Assembly: GCA_016715865.1 (NCBI GenBank)
Contig: JADJXM010000006.1
Coordinates: 186,001-250,000 of the forward strand
DNA from: Acidobacteriota bacterium
GTDB taxonomy: Bacteria; Acidobacteriota; Blastocatellia; RBC074
Length of the DNA stretch: 64,000 nucleotides
Direction of reading: 5' to 3'
Notes under the pieces: model-generated
Told to the model about the DNA's origin: nothing
Database searches by the model: none
Seen by the model: the letters and a program-made list of their open reading frames with translations, nothing else
In this document: piece by piece, positions 42,142 to 59,120 of the stretch
Numbering within the stretch: the stretch's first letter is position 1
How the letters are laid out: every line of letters starts with the position of its first letter
Translations under genes and position numbers: made by a program

Positions 42142-43266
42142 ATGAGCTTCGATCCGGCACGCGTCAGGCGGGTGATTTTGCAGGTAATTCTGCTGGTCGT
42201 CGCCACGATCGTCGTCGGCTGGCTGTTATATGCATTACGTGCGATTCTGCTGCTGCTGGCGCTGACGGTCATCTTCTGCTATCTCGTCTTTCCGCTCATC
42301 GAAATGGTCGAGCGGCCATTCAGGTTCGGCGGAAAAAGATCCAGGATGCCCCGCACGGTCTCCGTCATTCTGGTCTATCTCCTGCTGGGCGGGATCATCT
42401 ATTTCTCTATCGAGCAAGCCGGCCCTGCACTCAGCGACCAGCTCAATGAATTCCTCGACAACGTCCCGGTTTACGCGCGCAAACTGGACCAGTCAACTAA
42501 ATGGATATTTTCATTGCCGTCTCGCTACCGGCTGCCCATAAGCTGGCGTCAGTCCCTGACCGACAGCATGAGCAATGTCTCGACGGCATTTCTCGAGTGG
42601 CTCGAAGCGATCGCCGCGCGGACGCTGAGAATGACCTGGTACCTGCCCTGGCTGGTGCTCATCCCCGCTCTCGGCTTCTTCTTACTGAAGGACGCCGGGA
42701 AGATCAGCGATTTACTGCTTTCATCGTTTCCTGAAGCCGACGTTCGCTTTCGAGTCGCGCTTTTCCTGAGCGATGTCAGTTCAACGCTGGCAGCATACAT
42801 TCGAGCTAACCTTGTGGCATGCCTGCTCGTCGGTCTGATCGAAGGCGGCGGCTTGTGGGCGATGGGCATCTCGTATCCCCTCATCTTCGCGATCGGAGCC
42901 GGACTGCTCGAATTCATTCCGCTTCTCGGACCGCTGCTGCTGGGCATGACGGCGACTCTGGTGGTCAGTTTTCATTCCTGGCAGGCGGCTTTTCTGGTTG
43001 CGGCGTTTCTGGCAGTCTTCAGAATGCTGCACGATTACCTGATCTACCCCAGACTGATGAGCGCCGGGATTCGGATGCATCCAATCCTCGTCATCCTGGC
43101 GGTGCTGAGCGGAGCCGAACTGGGAGGCGTGGTCGGAGTTTTTCTGAGTATCCCCGTAGTCGGGCTGCTGCTGGTCTGCTGGCGTCACTGGCGCGACCTG
43201 CGCATCGGTCGGTCAACGATTCTGACGCCCGAAGAAGAGAGTCTGAGTGCCGATGGAACAACCTGA
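42142..43266 (+). CDS. AI-2E-family transporter (PerM-like)
   Basis: A 374-residue membrane protein of the AI-2E exporter/PerM family, with about eight spans. Family markers are the N-terminal double span, the long central region with a LFLLKD-like segment (GFFLLKDAGKISDLLL), and the later EFIPLLGPLL motif followed by GIRMHPILVILAVLSGAELGG (split here: IRMHPILVILAVL, SGAELGG). I choose the ATG at 42142 because AGGGAA lies about ten bases before it and a TATAAT lies further upstream; an ATG at 42115 would leave almost no leader. Its cargo is unknown, since the AI-2 assignment holds only for some members. Confidence 0.9.
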   Translation: MSFDPARVRRVILQVILLVVATIVVGWLLYALRAILLLLALTVIFCYLVFPLIEMVERPFRFGGKRSRMPRTVSVILVYLLLGGIIYFSIEQAGPALSDQLNEFLDNVPVYARKLDQSTKWIFSLPSRYRLPISWRQSLTDSMSNVSTAFLEWLEAIAARTLRMTWYLPWLVLIPALGFFLLKDAGKISDLLLSSFPEADVRFRVALFLSDVSSTLAAYIRANLVACLLVGLIEGGGLWAMGISYPLIFAIGAGLLEFIPLLGPLLLGMTATLVVSFHSWQAAFLVAAFLAVFRMLHDYLIYPRLMSAGIRMHPILVILAVLSGAELGGVVGVFLSIPVVGLLLVCWRHWRDLRIGRSTILTPEEESLSADGTT

Positions 43267-43630
43267 GCAAAACGAACAGCCGAAAAGACATGCGACAGAT
43301 CGCGAATCGCTGGAACGTAATTGCGAGGTCGAGTTTTTCGTCGCCGGCGGTCCGGGCGGGCAACACCGCAACAAGGTCGAAACCGGAGTCCGCCTGACAC
43401 ACCTGCCTTCAGGCATCGTTGTCACTGCGACCGAACGCCGGTCTCAATCAGCCAATCGCGATGCGGCATATGAACGAATGGCCGAAAAACTCGAAGCCAT
43501 GCAGCGTGTTCGAAAACGACGCCGGCCAACAAAACCCTCGACAGCTGCAAAAGCAAGGCGCCTCGAAAAGAAGAAAATCATCGGAGAAAGAAAACTGACC
43601 CGCCGGAAATTCCGACCGCCGGAGGAGTGA
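43253..43630 (+). CDS. GGQ-motif peptide chain release factor-like protein
   Basis: A 125-residue protein with the class I release factor catalytic motif GGQ at residues 35-37 (VAGGPGGQHRNKVETGVRL) and a very basic C-terminal tail (KARRLEKKKIIGERKL), but no stop-codon recognition domain. This matches the ArfB/YaeJ group, which hydrolyses peptidyl-tRNA on stalled ribosomes, with the tail entering the empty mRNA channel. The gene overlaps the end of the AI-2E-family gene; a GTG at 43247 is the other possible start. Confidence 0.87.
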   Translation: MEQPEQNEQPKRHATDRESLERNCEVEFFVAGGPGGQHRNKVETGVRLTHLPSGIVVTATERRSQSANRDAAYERMAEKLEAMQRVRKRRRPTKPSTAAKARRLEKKKIIGERKLTRRKFRPPEE

Positions 43631-43634
43631 TATA

Positions 43635-43655
43635 GCAGTTGGCAGATGGCAGTTT
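43635..43655. repeat. Short 7-bp-period array
   Basis: GCAGTTG, GCAGATG, GCAGTTT in tandem, the same CAGTTGG family as in the mutase gap. Confidence 0.65.
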
Positions 43656-43686
43656 CCAGTAAGAAGAAGTTATAAGTTTATTACTC

Positions 43687-43896
43687 TGCAAACTAAATTT
43701 TCTTTTATTCAAGACTGGAAAAAGTTAATCGCAGAGGCCGCAAAGGGGCAAAGAATTAATCGCAGAGGCCGCAAAGGAGCAAAGATTTTCTGGTGATATG
43801 AATATCCGGATTATTGCCCACTGGATATAATTCGAACACTGATCTTCCTGTATATCTTTGCCCCTTTGCGGCCTTTGCGATTCAATTCTTTGGGCT
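43687..43896. repeat. Palindromic interspersed element, copy 1
   Basis: Contains TTAATCGCAGAGGCCGCAAA twice in direct order (near 43725 and 43756), a middle part ending in ATCCGGATTATTGCCCA (43804-43820) and an inverted partner CTTTGCGGCCTTTGCGATT (43865-43883). The segment 43755-43820 matches the reverse complement of 46725-46789 with about one indel. It fills the gap before rlmN. Confidence 0.85.
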
Positions 43897-43934
43897 TCTT
43901 CGCGGGCTTTGCAATTTGGTACAATTTCAGTTCT

Positions 43935-46558
<2,624 letters not shown>

Positions 46559-46574
46559 AGAATATCCAAATAAA

Positions 46575-46850
46575 AGTTCTTTTAATCAAAAAAATTTTTT
46601 TTGCCAAAATTTCTTTATTCAAGAATGGACGTTAATCGCAGTAGGCCGCGAAGATGCGAAAAGATTTAATCGGAAGGGCGCGAAGGGGGGAAAAAAATAA
46701 AGGGGGCGGAGGGGTGGAAAAAAATGGGCAATAATCCGGATATTCATATCACCAAAAATCTTTGCTCCTTTGCGGCCTCTGCGATTAATCGGTGGTTTTG
46801 ATATCTTCCAGACTTAAATGCCAGAAAATTTAGTTTACAAAGTATTCAAT
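46575..46850. repeat. Palindromic interspersed element, copy 2 (partly degenerate)
   Basis: The left half (about 46614-46670, TTATTCAAGAATGGACGTTAA onward in plus order) resembles 43705-43770. The right half (46725-46850) carries the same element in the opposite direction: TGGGCAATAATCCGGATATT at 46725 and CTTTGCGGCCTCTGCGATTA at about 46768. Poly-purine runs lie between. It makes up nearly all of the 324-base gap between nadB and the convergent ptsI. Confidence 0.85.
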
Positions 46851-46882
46851 TATTTTGTGTCTGTGTCGATAAACACCGGGCC

Positions 46883-48679
<1,797 letters not shown>

Positions 48680-48696
48680 ATGATGAATTACCTGAT

Positions 48697-48972
48697 TCAG
48701 TCTTCGCCGAACTTCCCTTCGATCAGCCGGCATACCGCATCCAGCGCTTCCTGCTCATCCTCACCCTCGACCATGACGTCGATCAATGTCCCCTGCGTGG
48801 CAGCGAGCAAGAGGACACCGAAGATGCTTTTGGCATCGACCGTACGGTGACGCGCGCCGTTTCGTGCCAACAGAATGTCGCTCCGATATGCCCCGGCCAG
48901 TTTGACCAGACGCGCCGCAGCCCGGGCGTGCAGTCCCAGTCGATTCGTGATTGTCAGGGTCCGCTGCTGCAT
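48697..48972 (-). CDS. ptsH: HPr phosphocarrier protein
   Basis: A 91-residue phosphocarrier. The active His15 lies in NRLGLHARAAARLV. The region around Ser49 (DAKSIFGVLLLAA) matches the Ser46 site that HPr kinase modifies in other bacteria. It receives phosphate from enzyme I (next gene) and can pass it to the EIIA protein encoded upstream. No hprK is present in this cluster. Confidence 0.95.
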   Translation of the reverse strand: MQQRTLTITNRLGLHARAAARLVKLAGAYRSDILLARNGARHRTVDAKSIFGVLLLAATQGTLIDVMVEGEDEQEALDAVCRLIEGKFGED

Positions 48973-49026
48973 AACCTGTTGAGTGCAGATGTTTCCAGAT
49001 CAAAATATTGTCATTCAATAGCAGGA

Positions 49027-49440
49027 TCATGCCTTGCCCGAGGACAAGACCTCGCTGGCGAGATAGATATTCTTCTGGCCCTGATCGCGAACGCGACGCG
49101 CGATGAGCGACAGATCTTCGTCCGATTGTTGTTCGGCGAGCTTGATGATCATCGGAAGGTTGACTCCCGTGATCACCTCGATCGGGGCATTGCCCAGAAA
49201 CGTGCAGGCGATATTGGTCGGTGTCCCCCCGAACATGTCCGTCAGAACCAGAACTCCTGCCCCTTCGTTGACACGTTCGATCGCCTTGCCGATCTGCTCC
49301 CTCGCCATCTCGACATTGTCATGCCAGCCGATGGTCACCGCTGTGATGTGGCGGATATCGCCGACAATCGTTTCGGCCGCGCTGACCAGCTCAGTCGCCA
49401 GGTTCCCATGCGTTACGACAACGCCTCCTATTAACGGCAT
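49027..49440 (-). CDS. PTS EIIA component, mannose/fructose type
   Basis: A 137-residue EIIA-Man-like protein. The active His11 lies in VVVTHGN and the segment VLTDMFGGTPTN is typical. The start is the ATG at 49440 with AGGAG just before it; a longer frame to 49560 would run far into rapZ. It takes phosphate from HPr. With no membrane EII genes nearby it probably acts as a regulatory switch, as proposed for similar clusters in Deltaproteobacteria. Confidence 0.91.
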   Translation of the reverse strand: MPLIGGVVVTHGNLATELVSAAETIVGDIRHITAVTIGWHDNVEMAREQIGKAIERVNEGAGVLVLTDMFGGTPTNIACTFLGNAPIEVITGVNLPMIIKLAEQQSDEDLSLIARRVRDQGQKNIYLASEVLSSGKA

Positions 49441-49451
49441 ATCTCTCCTTA

Positions 49452-50312
49452 TCATTTCTTCACATCTCGATGCGAAACACGAGCCTGATGTCCACCTGTC
49501 TTGAGGTGCTTGAAGAGGTAATTGGCGATGGCCACCGAGCGATGTTTGCCCCCGGTGCATCCGATCGCCACGGTGATATAGCTTTTGCCTTCGCGCTCAT
49601 AAAGCGGCACCAGGTAATCGAGCAGATCGGAGATTCGCCGGGTCGTCTCCTGGACCTCTTCGCTCTGATTGAGGTATTCGAGAACCGGCTGGTCATTTCC
49701 CGTCAGCTCCTTCAATTCCGGAACGAAGTAAGGATTGGGCAAAAACCTGATGTCGAAGAGCAGATTCGCATCCAGCGGAACTCCGAATTTGAAACCGAAG
49801 CTGAGCACCGTGATCTCGGTTTGAGCGGCCTGATTTTCGGGGGCAAAGCGGCTCTTGAGCCATCCGCGCAGCGTGTGAACGTTGTGATCGGATGTATCGA
49901 TCACTACGTCCGCCAGCAGGCGGATGGGTTCAAGTTTTTTGCGCTCTTCCGCGATCGCTTCCGGCACCCGTCCTTCGCCCAGCGGGTGCGGCCGCCGCGT
50001 CTCGCTGTACCTGCGCTGCAGAATCGCATCGCTCGCCTCCAGAAAGATCACCGTCATCTCGAGATCGGTTCTCGATCTGAGCAGGGCGTAAATCTGGGGA
50101 AATGTGTTGAGAAATTCCCGCTCCCTGATGTTGACGCTCAGGGCGGCGCGCGTAATGCCCGATTCCTTCATCTCCAGCAGGTGAACGAAACTGGGAATCA
50201 GCTGCACCGGCAGGTTGTCGACACAGAAATATCCAATATCCTCGAAGACATTCATCGCCGAAGACATCCCCGATCCGCTCAATCCAGTGATGATGATCAG
50301 TTTTGGGATCAT
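49452..50312 (-). CDS. rapZ: RapZ-like nucleotide-binding protein, altered Walker A
   Basis: A 286-residue protein of the RapZ/YvcJ family. In E. coli RapZ binds small RNAs and directs RNase E to GlmZ, controlling glucosamine-6-phosphate synthase. The family pattern EDIGYFCVDNLP and the C-terminal IAIGCTGGKHRSV are intact. The Walker A loop reads GLSGSGMSSA, with Met16 where Lys is expected and Ser for Thr, so ATP hydrolysis is doubtful; the C-terminal RNA and sugar-phosphate binding part is unaffected. It lies nine bases after hpf. Confidence 0.93.
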   Translation of the reverse strand: MIPKLIIITGLSGSGMSSAMNVFEDIGYFCVDNLPVQLIPSFVHLLEMKESGITRAALSVNIREREFLNTFPQIYALLRSRTDLEMTVIFLEASDAILQRRYSETRRPHPLGEGRVPEAIAEERKKLEPIRLLADVVIDTSDHNVHTLRGWLKSRFAPENQAAQTEITVLSFGFKFGVPLDANLLFDIRFLPNPYFVPELKELTGNDQPVLEYLNQSEEVQETTRRISDLLDYLVPLYEREGKSYITVAIGCTGGKHRSVAIANYLFKHLKTGGHQARVSHRDVKK

Positions 50313-50321
50313 GACAGAATA

Positions 50322-50855
50322 TTACGGTTCGATCAGGCCGTAATTGCCGTCCTTACGTTTGTAGATGACGCCGACACGATCCGTCTCGGCATTGCGAAAG
50401 ACGACAAACTGTTCGGTCGAATCCTCGACGCGAAGAATAGCCTCTTCAGGCGTCATCGGCTTGACCGAATAGCGGCGCGATCGGACGATGCGGGGCGCAG
50501 GGCTGTCCGGGGAGACCGGCGGCACCGGACTTGGAGCCACCTGCCCGGCGGAAGTTGCGTGATGCTTGCGGTCTATGATCTTACCCTTGACCTTGACTAC
50601 CTGCTTGCGAAGTTTGTCGACCGCCTGCAGGACCGACGTATACATATCCGTCGTATCGGCCTTGCTGGTCAACGCCTTGTCGTTCCAATGGACGACTATC
50701 TCAGCCAGATGGCGATGATGCTTCTCGACACTTAAAACGACGTGAGCGCGCGTCGCGCCTTTCAATACCACATCGATCTTTTTGAAATTCTCATTGATAT
50801 GTTTTTTGATAGAGGGTGAGACAGTAAAATTTCGTCCAGTATATTCGATTTTCAT
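50322..50855 (-). CDS. hpf: Ribosome hibernation promoting factor, long form
   Basis: A 177-residue protein of the long HPF type, which pairs two 70S ribosomes into 100S dimers in non-growing cells. The N-terminal domain (MKIEYTGRNFTVSPSIKKHI) binds the 30S mRNA channel. After a Pro/Ser-rich linker, the C-terminal dimer domain (RRYSVKPMTPEEAILRVE, then GVIYKRKDGNYGLIEP) is complete. It lies between rpoN and rapZ, as in many Gram-negative bacteria. Confidence 0.95.
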   Translation of the reverse strand: MKIEYTGRNFTVSPSIKKHINENFKKIDVVLKGATRAHVVLSVEKHHRHLAEIVVHWNDKALTSKADTTDMYTSVLQAVDKLRKQVVKVKGKIIDRKHHATSAGQVAPSPVPPVSPDSPAPRIVRSRRYSVKPMTPEEAILRVEDSTEQFVVFRNAETDRVGVIYKRKDGNYGLIEP

Positions 50856-51009
50856 CTAAATGGCTCCTTTTCTTCATCCGGCTGGTCCGTGGGGCGATCA
50901 GACACCGAGCCTGATGCTGTGTCTCGAGCGAAGTAAGTTGTTGGGCGGGACGGGCAGAGGCATGGAAATCACCCGTTGCAAAGTCGCGTCAATATTTCGT
51001 TATAACCGA

Positions 51010-52638
<1,629 letters not shown>

Positions 52639-52652
52639 AAATTATTATCAAA

Positions 52653-52737
52653 CCAAAACAATCCGAGGGCCAAAACAATCCGAGGGCCAAGACAATCCGA
52701 GGACCAAGACAATCCGACGGCCAAAACAATCTGACGG
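52653..52737. repeat. 17-base unit repeated five times in tandem
   Basis: CCAAAACAATCCGAGGG and four close variants follow each other without gaps, starting 15 bases upstream of the rpoN start codon and reaching almost to the lptB stop. Changes occur at a few fixed positions (A/G at 5, C/T at 11, G/A at 17). Confidence 0.93.
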
Positions 52738-52757
52738 AGACCTGAATGCCGGCGATT

Positions 52758-53543
52758 TCACAATCTGAATTTCTCTCCCAAATAGACCCTTCTGACCTCC
52801 GGATCTTCAGTCAATTCAGAGGGTGAGCCGGAGCGGAAGAGTTGTCCTTCGCTGATGATGTAGGCTCGATCAGTAATTTCGAGAGCTTCGCGAACATTAT
52901 GGTCCGTGATCAGTATGCCGATGCCGCGAGCCTGTAAACGATTGATAATCTGCTGGATATCGTCGATCGCAATCGGATCTATGCCCGCAAACGGCTCATC
53001 GAGCAGAATGAATCCGGGTTCGATGGCCAGTAACCGTGCGATCTCGGTCCGGCGCCGTTCTCCGCCTGAAAGAGCATAACCCTTGTTCTTCCTGACATGA
53101 CTGAGGTGGAATTCCTCGATCAGTTCCTCAAGCCTGTCGTGACGCTCTGCTGACGTCATAACAAGCGTTTCGAGGATCGCCAGGATATTCTGTTCGACCG
53201 TCAACTTGCGAAAAACCGAGGCCTCCTGAGGAAGATAGCTGATGCCCATCCGGGCACGCTTGTAAAGGGCCATCCGGGTGATTTCGTGATCGCCCAGCCA
53301 GACCTTGCCTTCATCCGGTTCCTCCAATCCGACGACCATATAAAAAGTGGTCGTTTTACCTGCCCCGTTGGGTCCCAGCAAACCGACGATCTCGCCCGGA
53401 TGGACCTCGATCGAAACATCATTTACAACACAGCGTCGACGGTACGATTTTTTCAAGTGCTCCACGCGCAAGGTTCCGACGCTTGTGGCCCTGGAGATTG
53501 AGACCTCTTCAGCCGGTTTAGCTTCAATGACTGCGATTCCCAT
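52758..53543 (-). CDS. lptB: LPS export ABC transporter ATPase LptB
   Basis: The cytoplasmic ATPase that drives lipopolysaccharide extraction by LptFG. Walker A GPNGAGKTT, the LSGGERRRTEIAR signature, Walker B FILLDEPFAGIDP and the ITDHNVREAL switch are all present; the last is characteristic of LptB. At 261 residues it has about 20 extra N-terminal residues. It lies between the lptC/A gene and rpoN, the same order as in E. coli. Partner lptF/G genes are outside the window. Confidence 0.96.
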   Translation of the reverse strand: MGIAVIEAKPAEEVSISRATSVGTLRVEHLKKSYRRRCVVNDVSIEVHPGEIVGLLGPNGAGKTTTFYMVVGLEEPDEGKVWLGDHEITRMALYKRARMGISYLPQEASVFRKLTVEQNILAILETLVMTSAERHDRLEELIEEFHLSHVRKNKGYALSGGERRRTEIARLLAIEPGFILLDEPFAGIDPIAIDDIQQIINRLQARGIGILITDHNVREALEITDRAYIISEGQLFRSGSPSELTEDPEVRRVYLGEKFRL

Positions 53544-53690
53544 TCCACCTCACCTTAAAATGCATTCACCAGATCGAGCTTCCGGTAGTCCGTCAAAAGG
53601 CCTGATCAGCAAAGTAACCGGGATTTCCAACTCTCGAATTAGCCGGATCACTGGCAACCGGCAGCACGTGCAGCCGGAACTGAAGGAGCC

Positions 53691-55943
53691 TTACTTTGGA
53701 ATGCGATGAGTCGTCCTGACACGCGCTTTCGTGCCGTCATCGTCAATGGCTTCGATCCTAGCATCGCGAAAATGCAATGTCAATTTTGCGCTTTTTGTGA
53801 CTGACTTGCTTTCAAGATCCTCGACCATGGCCTGTTTTCCGGTCAATTCGACCGTATCGGTAGCGACGGTATAGACCACCTTCTCACCGGTCGCGCGTCG
53901 TACAGGCTGGCTCAGAACGACATTACCAGTGGCGGACATCGTGACCAGCCTGTTTTCATCATTCATGATCGCATCGGCCTTTGCGGCATCGATTCGGTCG
54001 GTGCCCTGCCGGATCCGGACTGTTCCCTCGTAGTGAGCTGTCCTGGATTCGCCGTTATAATTGATTCGATCGGCGGAAGCAAAGACCGGGACGACATCTT
54101 TTTTTCCTTCCGACATTTCTCTTTCAAAGTCATAGAATGCCGATTGAGCATTCCCCCAGGCGGACATGGACTTTTCGCCTTTATCCAGCTCCATATTTTC
54201 GGCGCGCACGAAATCGTTATCCTGCCATGCCCGGACGTTTCCGGTGAAGCGGGCAGCGCTTTCACGATGCCTGTATACCGCGCGTTCAGAGGCGATAGTG
54301 ATCGGCGCATTTCTGTTCTTGAAGGGAGCGGCGCCGCCGGTCGATTCGCGGCTGAAATACGTAGTCCTGACGCGTCCGCGCAGGAAGCTCTGGCCGGTAT
54401 CGAGATTGGCATCGATTTCATCGGCGCTGCCGCGAGCGGACGCATCCCAAAGCTGAGGCTTACCGCGCAGAGAGACGATCTGGGAATTCGAATCGTAAAT
54501 CGCCTGCTGAGCTGTGGCATGGCGATCACCATCGGTGAATTTTGCACTGCCGTCGACCGTCAGGTCGGTCACCTCCTGGGTCTCGACGCTGATATTGGCG
54601 GTCATCTTCTGACCGCTCATCGTGCGCTTGTTTCGTTTGCTTCCCGGCTGTTGCGGCTCGAATTCGGCAACCACATTCCCGCTTGCATTAAAAGAGCGAA
54701 TCAGGTTGCCTCTTTCCGCAAACTCAGCGGCCATTGAGGCCGCACGCAGAATCTTGCGATCTGAGACAGCCGTCACGCGTTTTGGCGTTATAGTCAGGAC
54801 GGAATTTCCACGGGCTTCGGTGCTCGAAATCGACTTGCCGTCATCTCGAAATGTGGATTCAACGAAATCTGCTTCGAGGATTCGCTCAGTGATCACTTTC
54901 GCGCTTCCCTCGCCATCCGCCGCTTCGATCCTGAGGGTCGTCCGCCCCTGTGTGACAACGCTTCGCAGTCGAGTCTCGGAGCCGAAAGGCGCATAGATGG
55001 CCTCGATTCTTGCAGCCGTGATCTCCCTCGGGGCATCCTTCTCGAAGGATATTGCGCGCGCACCGCCCGATCCGATTGCTGCAGTCAGATGTTGTGCCGG
55101 ATCAAAATGGAAATCGATATCACGGGCAGTGATATCTGATCGACGCCCCTCCTCATCAGATTTCATGGCCGAATTTCCACGCATCTCGATCCGCGCAATC
55201 TTTTTGGTTACCGGATTGATGACACCTGTAATGAGATCGGCGCGGGCGGACTTTCCGCCTTGCACGGCATAGGCATTGCCTGAAAAACGGACCACGCCGT
55301 CAAGCTCGGCGTAATCGGCCTTCCCGCTTCGAATCTCGACCGGCAATCCGCCCTTTGGATCGGCACTGAGCCGTGTACTCACCAGCCGGACATTATTGAG
55401 GAGCGCGAGGTTTCGCGTCTTCGCATACAATTGCGCTCCGACGCTTGACCCGCTCAGGTCGGCCTGTTTGAATGCCACAGCCGATTCGGTCGATGCAACC
55501 TCATTCAACTGATCATATTTCAGCGCCGGAGTCGATACTTCGAGCCCGTCGCTGCTGATCACCTTGACGTTCCCCTCGAAGGTGACGACATTCTGATCGC
55601 TCACCCAGGATCCATGATCCGAAACTATGCGGATGCTCTTGCCGGGGTCCTTCCCGAAAGCTGTCAGGTCAACTTTCTCCATCTCATGGCGCCCGTCTTC
55701 ATATGCCACATCGCGAACCGCCAGCAACCGCACTGTCTCGCGCCCTTTCTCGGTTCGTATGTATTTGTAGCCTTCGGTGATGGCCGTCACATTCGCCTTG
55801 AGCTTCGATTCGGAACGCACCGGGCCAGGGGGCCGCGGCTGCCGCCTCGCTCTTATGAAGGCCGTAATGATCAGCCCGATCGTTACAACCAACAGCGTCA
55901 ATGAAAGTACCCGCCCGATGACGGTCAGCTTTTCTTTAAACAT
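53691..55943 (-). CDS. Fused LptC/LptA-like LPS transport protein
   Basis: A 750-residue protein. A short N-terminal membrane anchor (VLSLTLLVVTIGLIITAFI) and an LptC-like domain (up to about residue 200, with VVTFEGNVKVISSDGLEV-type strands) are followed by several OstA/LptA-like beta-jellyroll stretches (for example RFSGNAYAVQGG, AARFTGNVRAW, TAHYEGTVRIRQG, ATGNVVLSQP). In E. coli LptC and LptA are separate proteins that build the periplasmic LPS bridge; here one chain seems to combine anchor and bridge. It precedes lptB by 147 bases. Confidence 0.88.
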   Translation of the reverse strand: MFKEKLTVIGRVLSLTLLVVTIGLIITAFIRARRQPRPPGPVRSESKLKANVTAITEGYKYIRTEKGRETVRLLAVRDVAYEDGRHEMEKVDLTAFGKDPGKSIRIVSDHGSWVSDQNVVTFEGNVKVISSDGLEVSTPALKYDQLNEVASTESAVAFKQADLSGSSVGAQLYAKTRNLALLNNVRLVSTRLSADPKGGLPVEIRSGKADYAELDGVVRFSGNAYAVQGGKSARADLITGVINPVTKKIARIEMRGNSAMKSDEEGRRSDITARDIDFHFDPAQHLTAAIGSGGARAISFEKDAPREITAARIEAIYAPFGSETRLRSVVTQGRTTLRIEAADGEGSAKVITERILEADFVESTFRDDGKSISSTEARGNSVLTITPKRVTAVSDRKILRAASMAAEFAERGNLIRSFNASGNVVAEFEPQQPGSKRNKRTMSGQKMTANISVETQEVTDLTVDGSAKFTDGDRHATAQQAIYDSNSQIVSLRGKPQLWDASARGSADEIDANLDTGQSFLRGRVRTTYFSRESTGGAAPFKNRNAPITIASERAVYRHRESAARFTGNVRAWQDNDFVRAENMELDKGEKSMSAWGNAQSAFYDFEREMSEGKKDVVPVFASADRINYNGESRTAHYEGTVRIRQGTDRIDAAKADAIMNDENRLVTMSATGNVVLSQPVRRATGEKVVYTVATDTVELTGKQAMVEDLESKSVTKSAKLTLHFRDARIEAIDDDGTKARVRTTHRIPK

Positions 55944-55953
55944 AAATATTACT

Positions 55954-56046
55954 AGAGTTGAAAGTTAAAAGTGATGAAGTGAATGAATTGCCGTTTTATC
56001 AGTCAGAATTATTTGAAACTACTTTTAACTTTTAACTTTTAACTTA
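55954..56046. repeat. 7-bp-period arrays upstream of the lptC/A gene
   Basis: GAGTTGAAAGTTAAAAGTGA at 55954-55973 and ACTTTTAACTTTTAACTTTT at about 56021-56040, in opposite direction. The step is 7 bases (TTTTAAC). Confidence 0.8.
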
Positions 56047-56210
56047 ATTTTCAAGTCGCCGAATTATACCATTTACCGGTTCAAGATGCCGGTTCGAGTG
56101 GCCAGGGTTGGATGATACCGAAATATTTGTCAGGTTCGGTCAGTAGTGTTAGATTGGATAAGTCCATATAAAATCGCCACATAGTCGGGGTGGGCGGATC
56201 CGCAAAATTA

Positions 56211-56242
56211 TACTTTCTACTTTTTACTTTCTACATTCTACT
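56211..56242. repeat. 7-bp-period array upstream of the GMC oxidoreductase gene
   Basis: TACTTTC, TACTTTT, TACTTTC, TACATTC, TACT in tandem. With the preceding arrays this makes the 325-base divergent gap mostly repeat; no clear promoter was found in it. Confidence 0.82.
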
Positions 56243-56268
56243 CATTTAACGGAGAGGCGGTCAGAGTG

Positions 56269-57972
<1,704 letters not shown>

Positions 57973-57990
57973 TAACCGAGCGGAGGTGTT

Positions 57991-59120
57991 ATGAAATACC
58001 ACAGCCTCTTTTTCGCTGTCTGCATGCTGGCGAGCGCGGTCACTTTCGGCCAGGATCCGCAAAACCGGCCCGCCACAACAAGTGCCATTGAGTCCGAATC
58101 GGCAGCCCTTGAGATCCTGACGAGGGTCAGAAGATCGCTCGGCGGCGAAGAGAATTTCGCCGGAATTCGCAGCCTCTCGATCTCCGGTAAAAATCATCAT
58201 CGCCTGCGCAACCGGGAGGCGGTCGGGGACCTGAAAATAGAGTTTCTCGCGCCGGACAAGTATCAGAAGATCGAAAAGTCGTCTCCGCGGCCTGCCGACG
58301 TGCTGACCCTCAAACAGACGGTCAACGGCGACCAGGTCTGGGTCGACCGGCAACTGCAACGGCCCAGTGGCTCGGATGACGGAAGCAACGAATTTATGGT
58401 CCGCACGCCGGGCAGGAATTCGCCGATCACATCCGGAACTTCAGGGATGCGAAGTACAACCACCGGCACCACGACCGTCAGGAACGAAATGCCCGGCGAT
58501 CGCGGTCAGGAACGCACCATTCTGGGCATGCGCATACCCGGATCTGACGGCCAGGGCCGGGATAACCAGATTGAACGCCTTGAACAGGACAAGATCGTCT
58601 CGGCCAATCGAACCCCAACCACCAACAAGCCACCTGACCTGAACATTCCCGATGTCAAATCAGCCATGGAGCGCCAGGTCCGCAACGAATCGATCTCATT
58701 GCTGCTGACGCTGCTCGCGGGGAATCCGACATCGATCCGGCTTCGCTTCGCTTTGATGGGCGAGATCGATACCGAAAACGGCAAGGTATACGCCATCGAC
58801 ATCAACGGGCCGGATGATTTCGCCGGTCGACTTTTCATAGACAAGGCCGGCCTGCGCCCCATACTATTCAATTATCTCGAGTACCGCTATCGCAATACCG
58901 GCTATGTTGTCTCTGCCGGAACCGATGCACAACCCGGAAATGATCAACCTGAAAATGTCGAGATGATCTCACTGCAACTGTTCTTCTCCGATTACCGCAA
59001 TGTTGAAGGAATCCAGTTTCCGCATCAGATCCTCAAACTCATCAACGGCGCCCCCGTCGAGACCTGGGAGATCGAGAAATTCAAACTTAATCCGAATCTG
59101 AAGGCAAAGAAATTCGAGAA

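Noticed and set aside
49470..50735. A 421-codon open frame on the plus strand opposite rapZ and hpf
   Set aside because: It is the mirror of two well-supported genes; its product has no motif, and such long antisense frames are common in GC-rich coding DNA.
52653..52737. Tandem repeat before rpoN considered as a CRISPR array
   Set aside because: Units are 17 bases with no spacers between them, and no cas genes are present.
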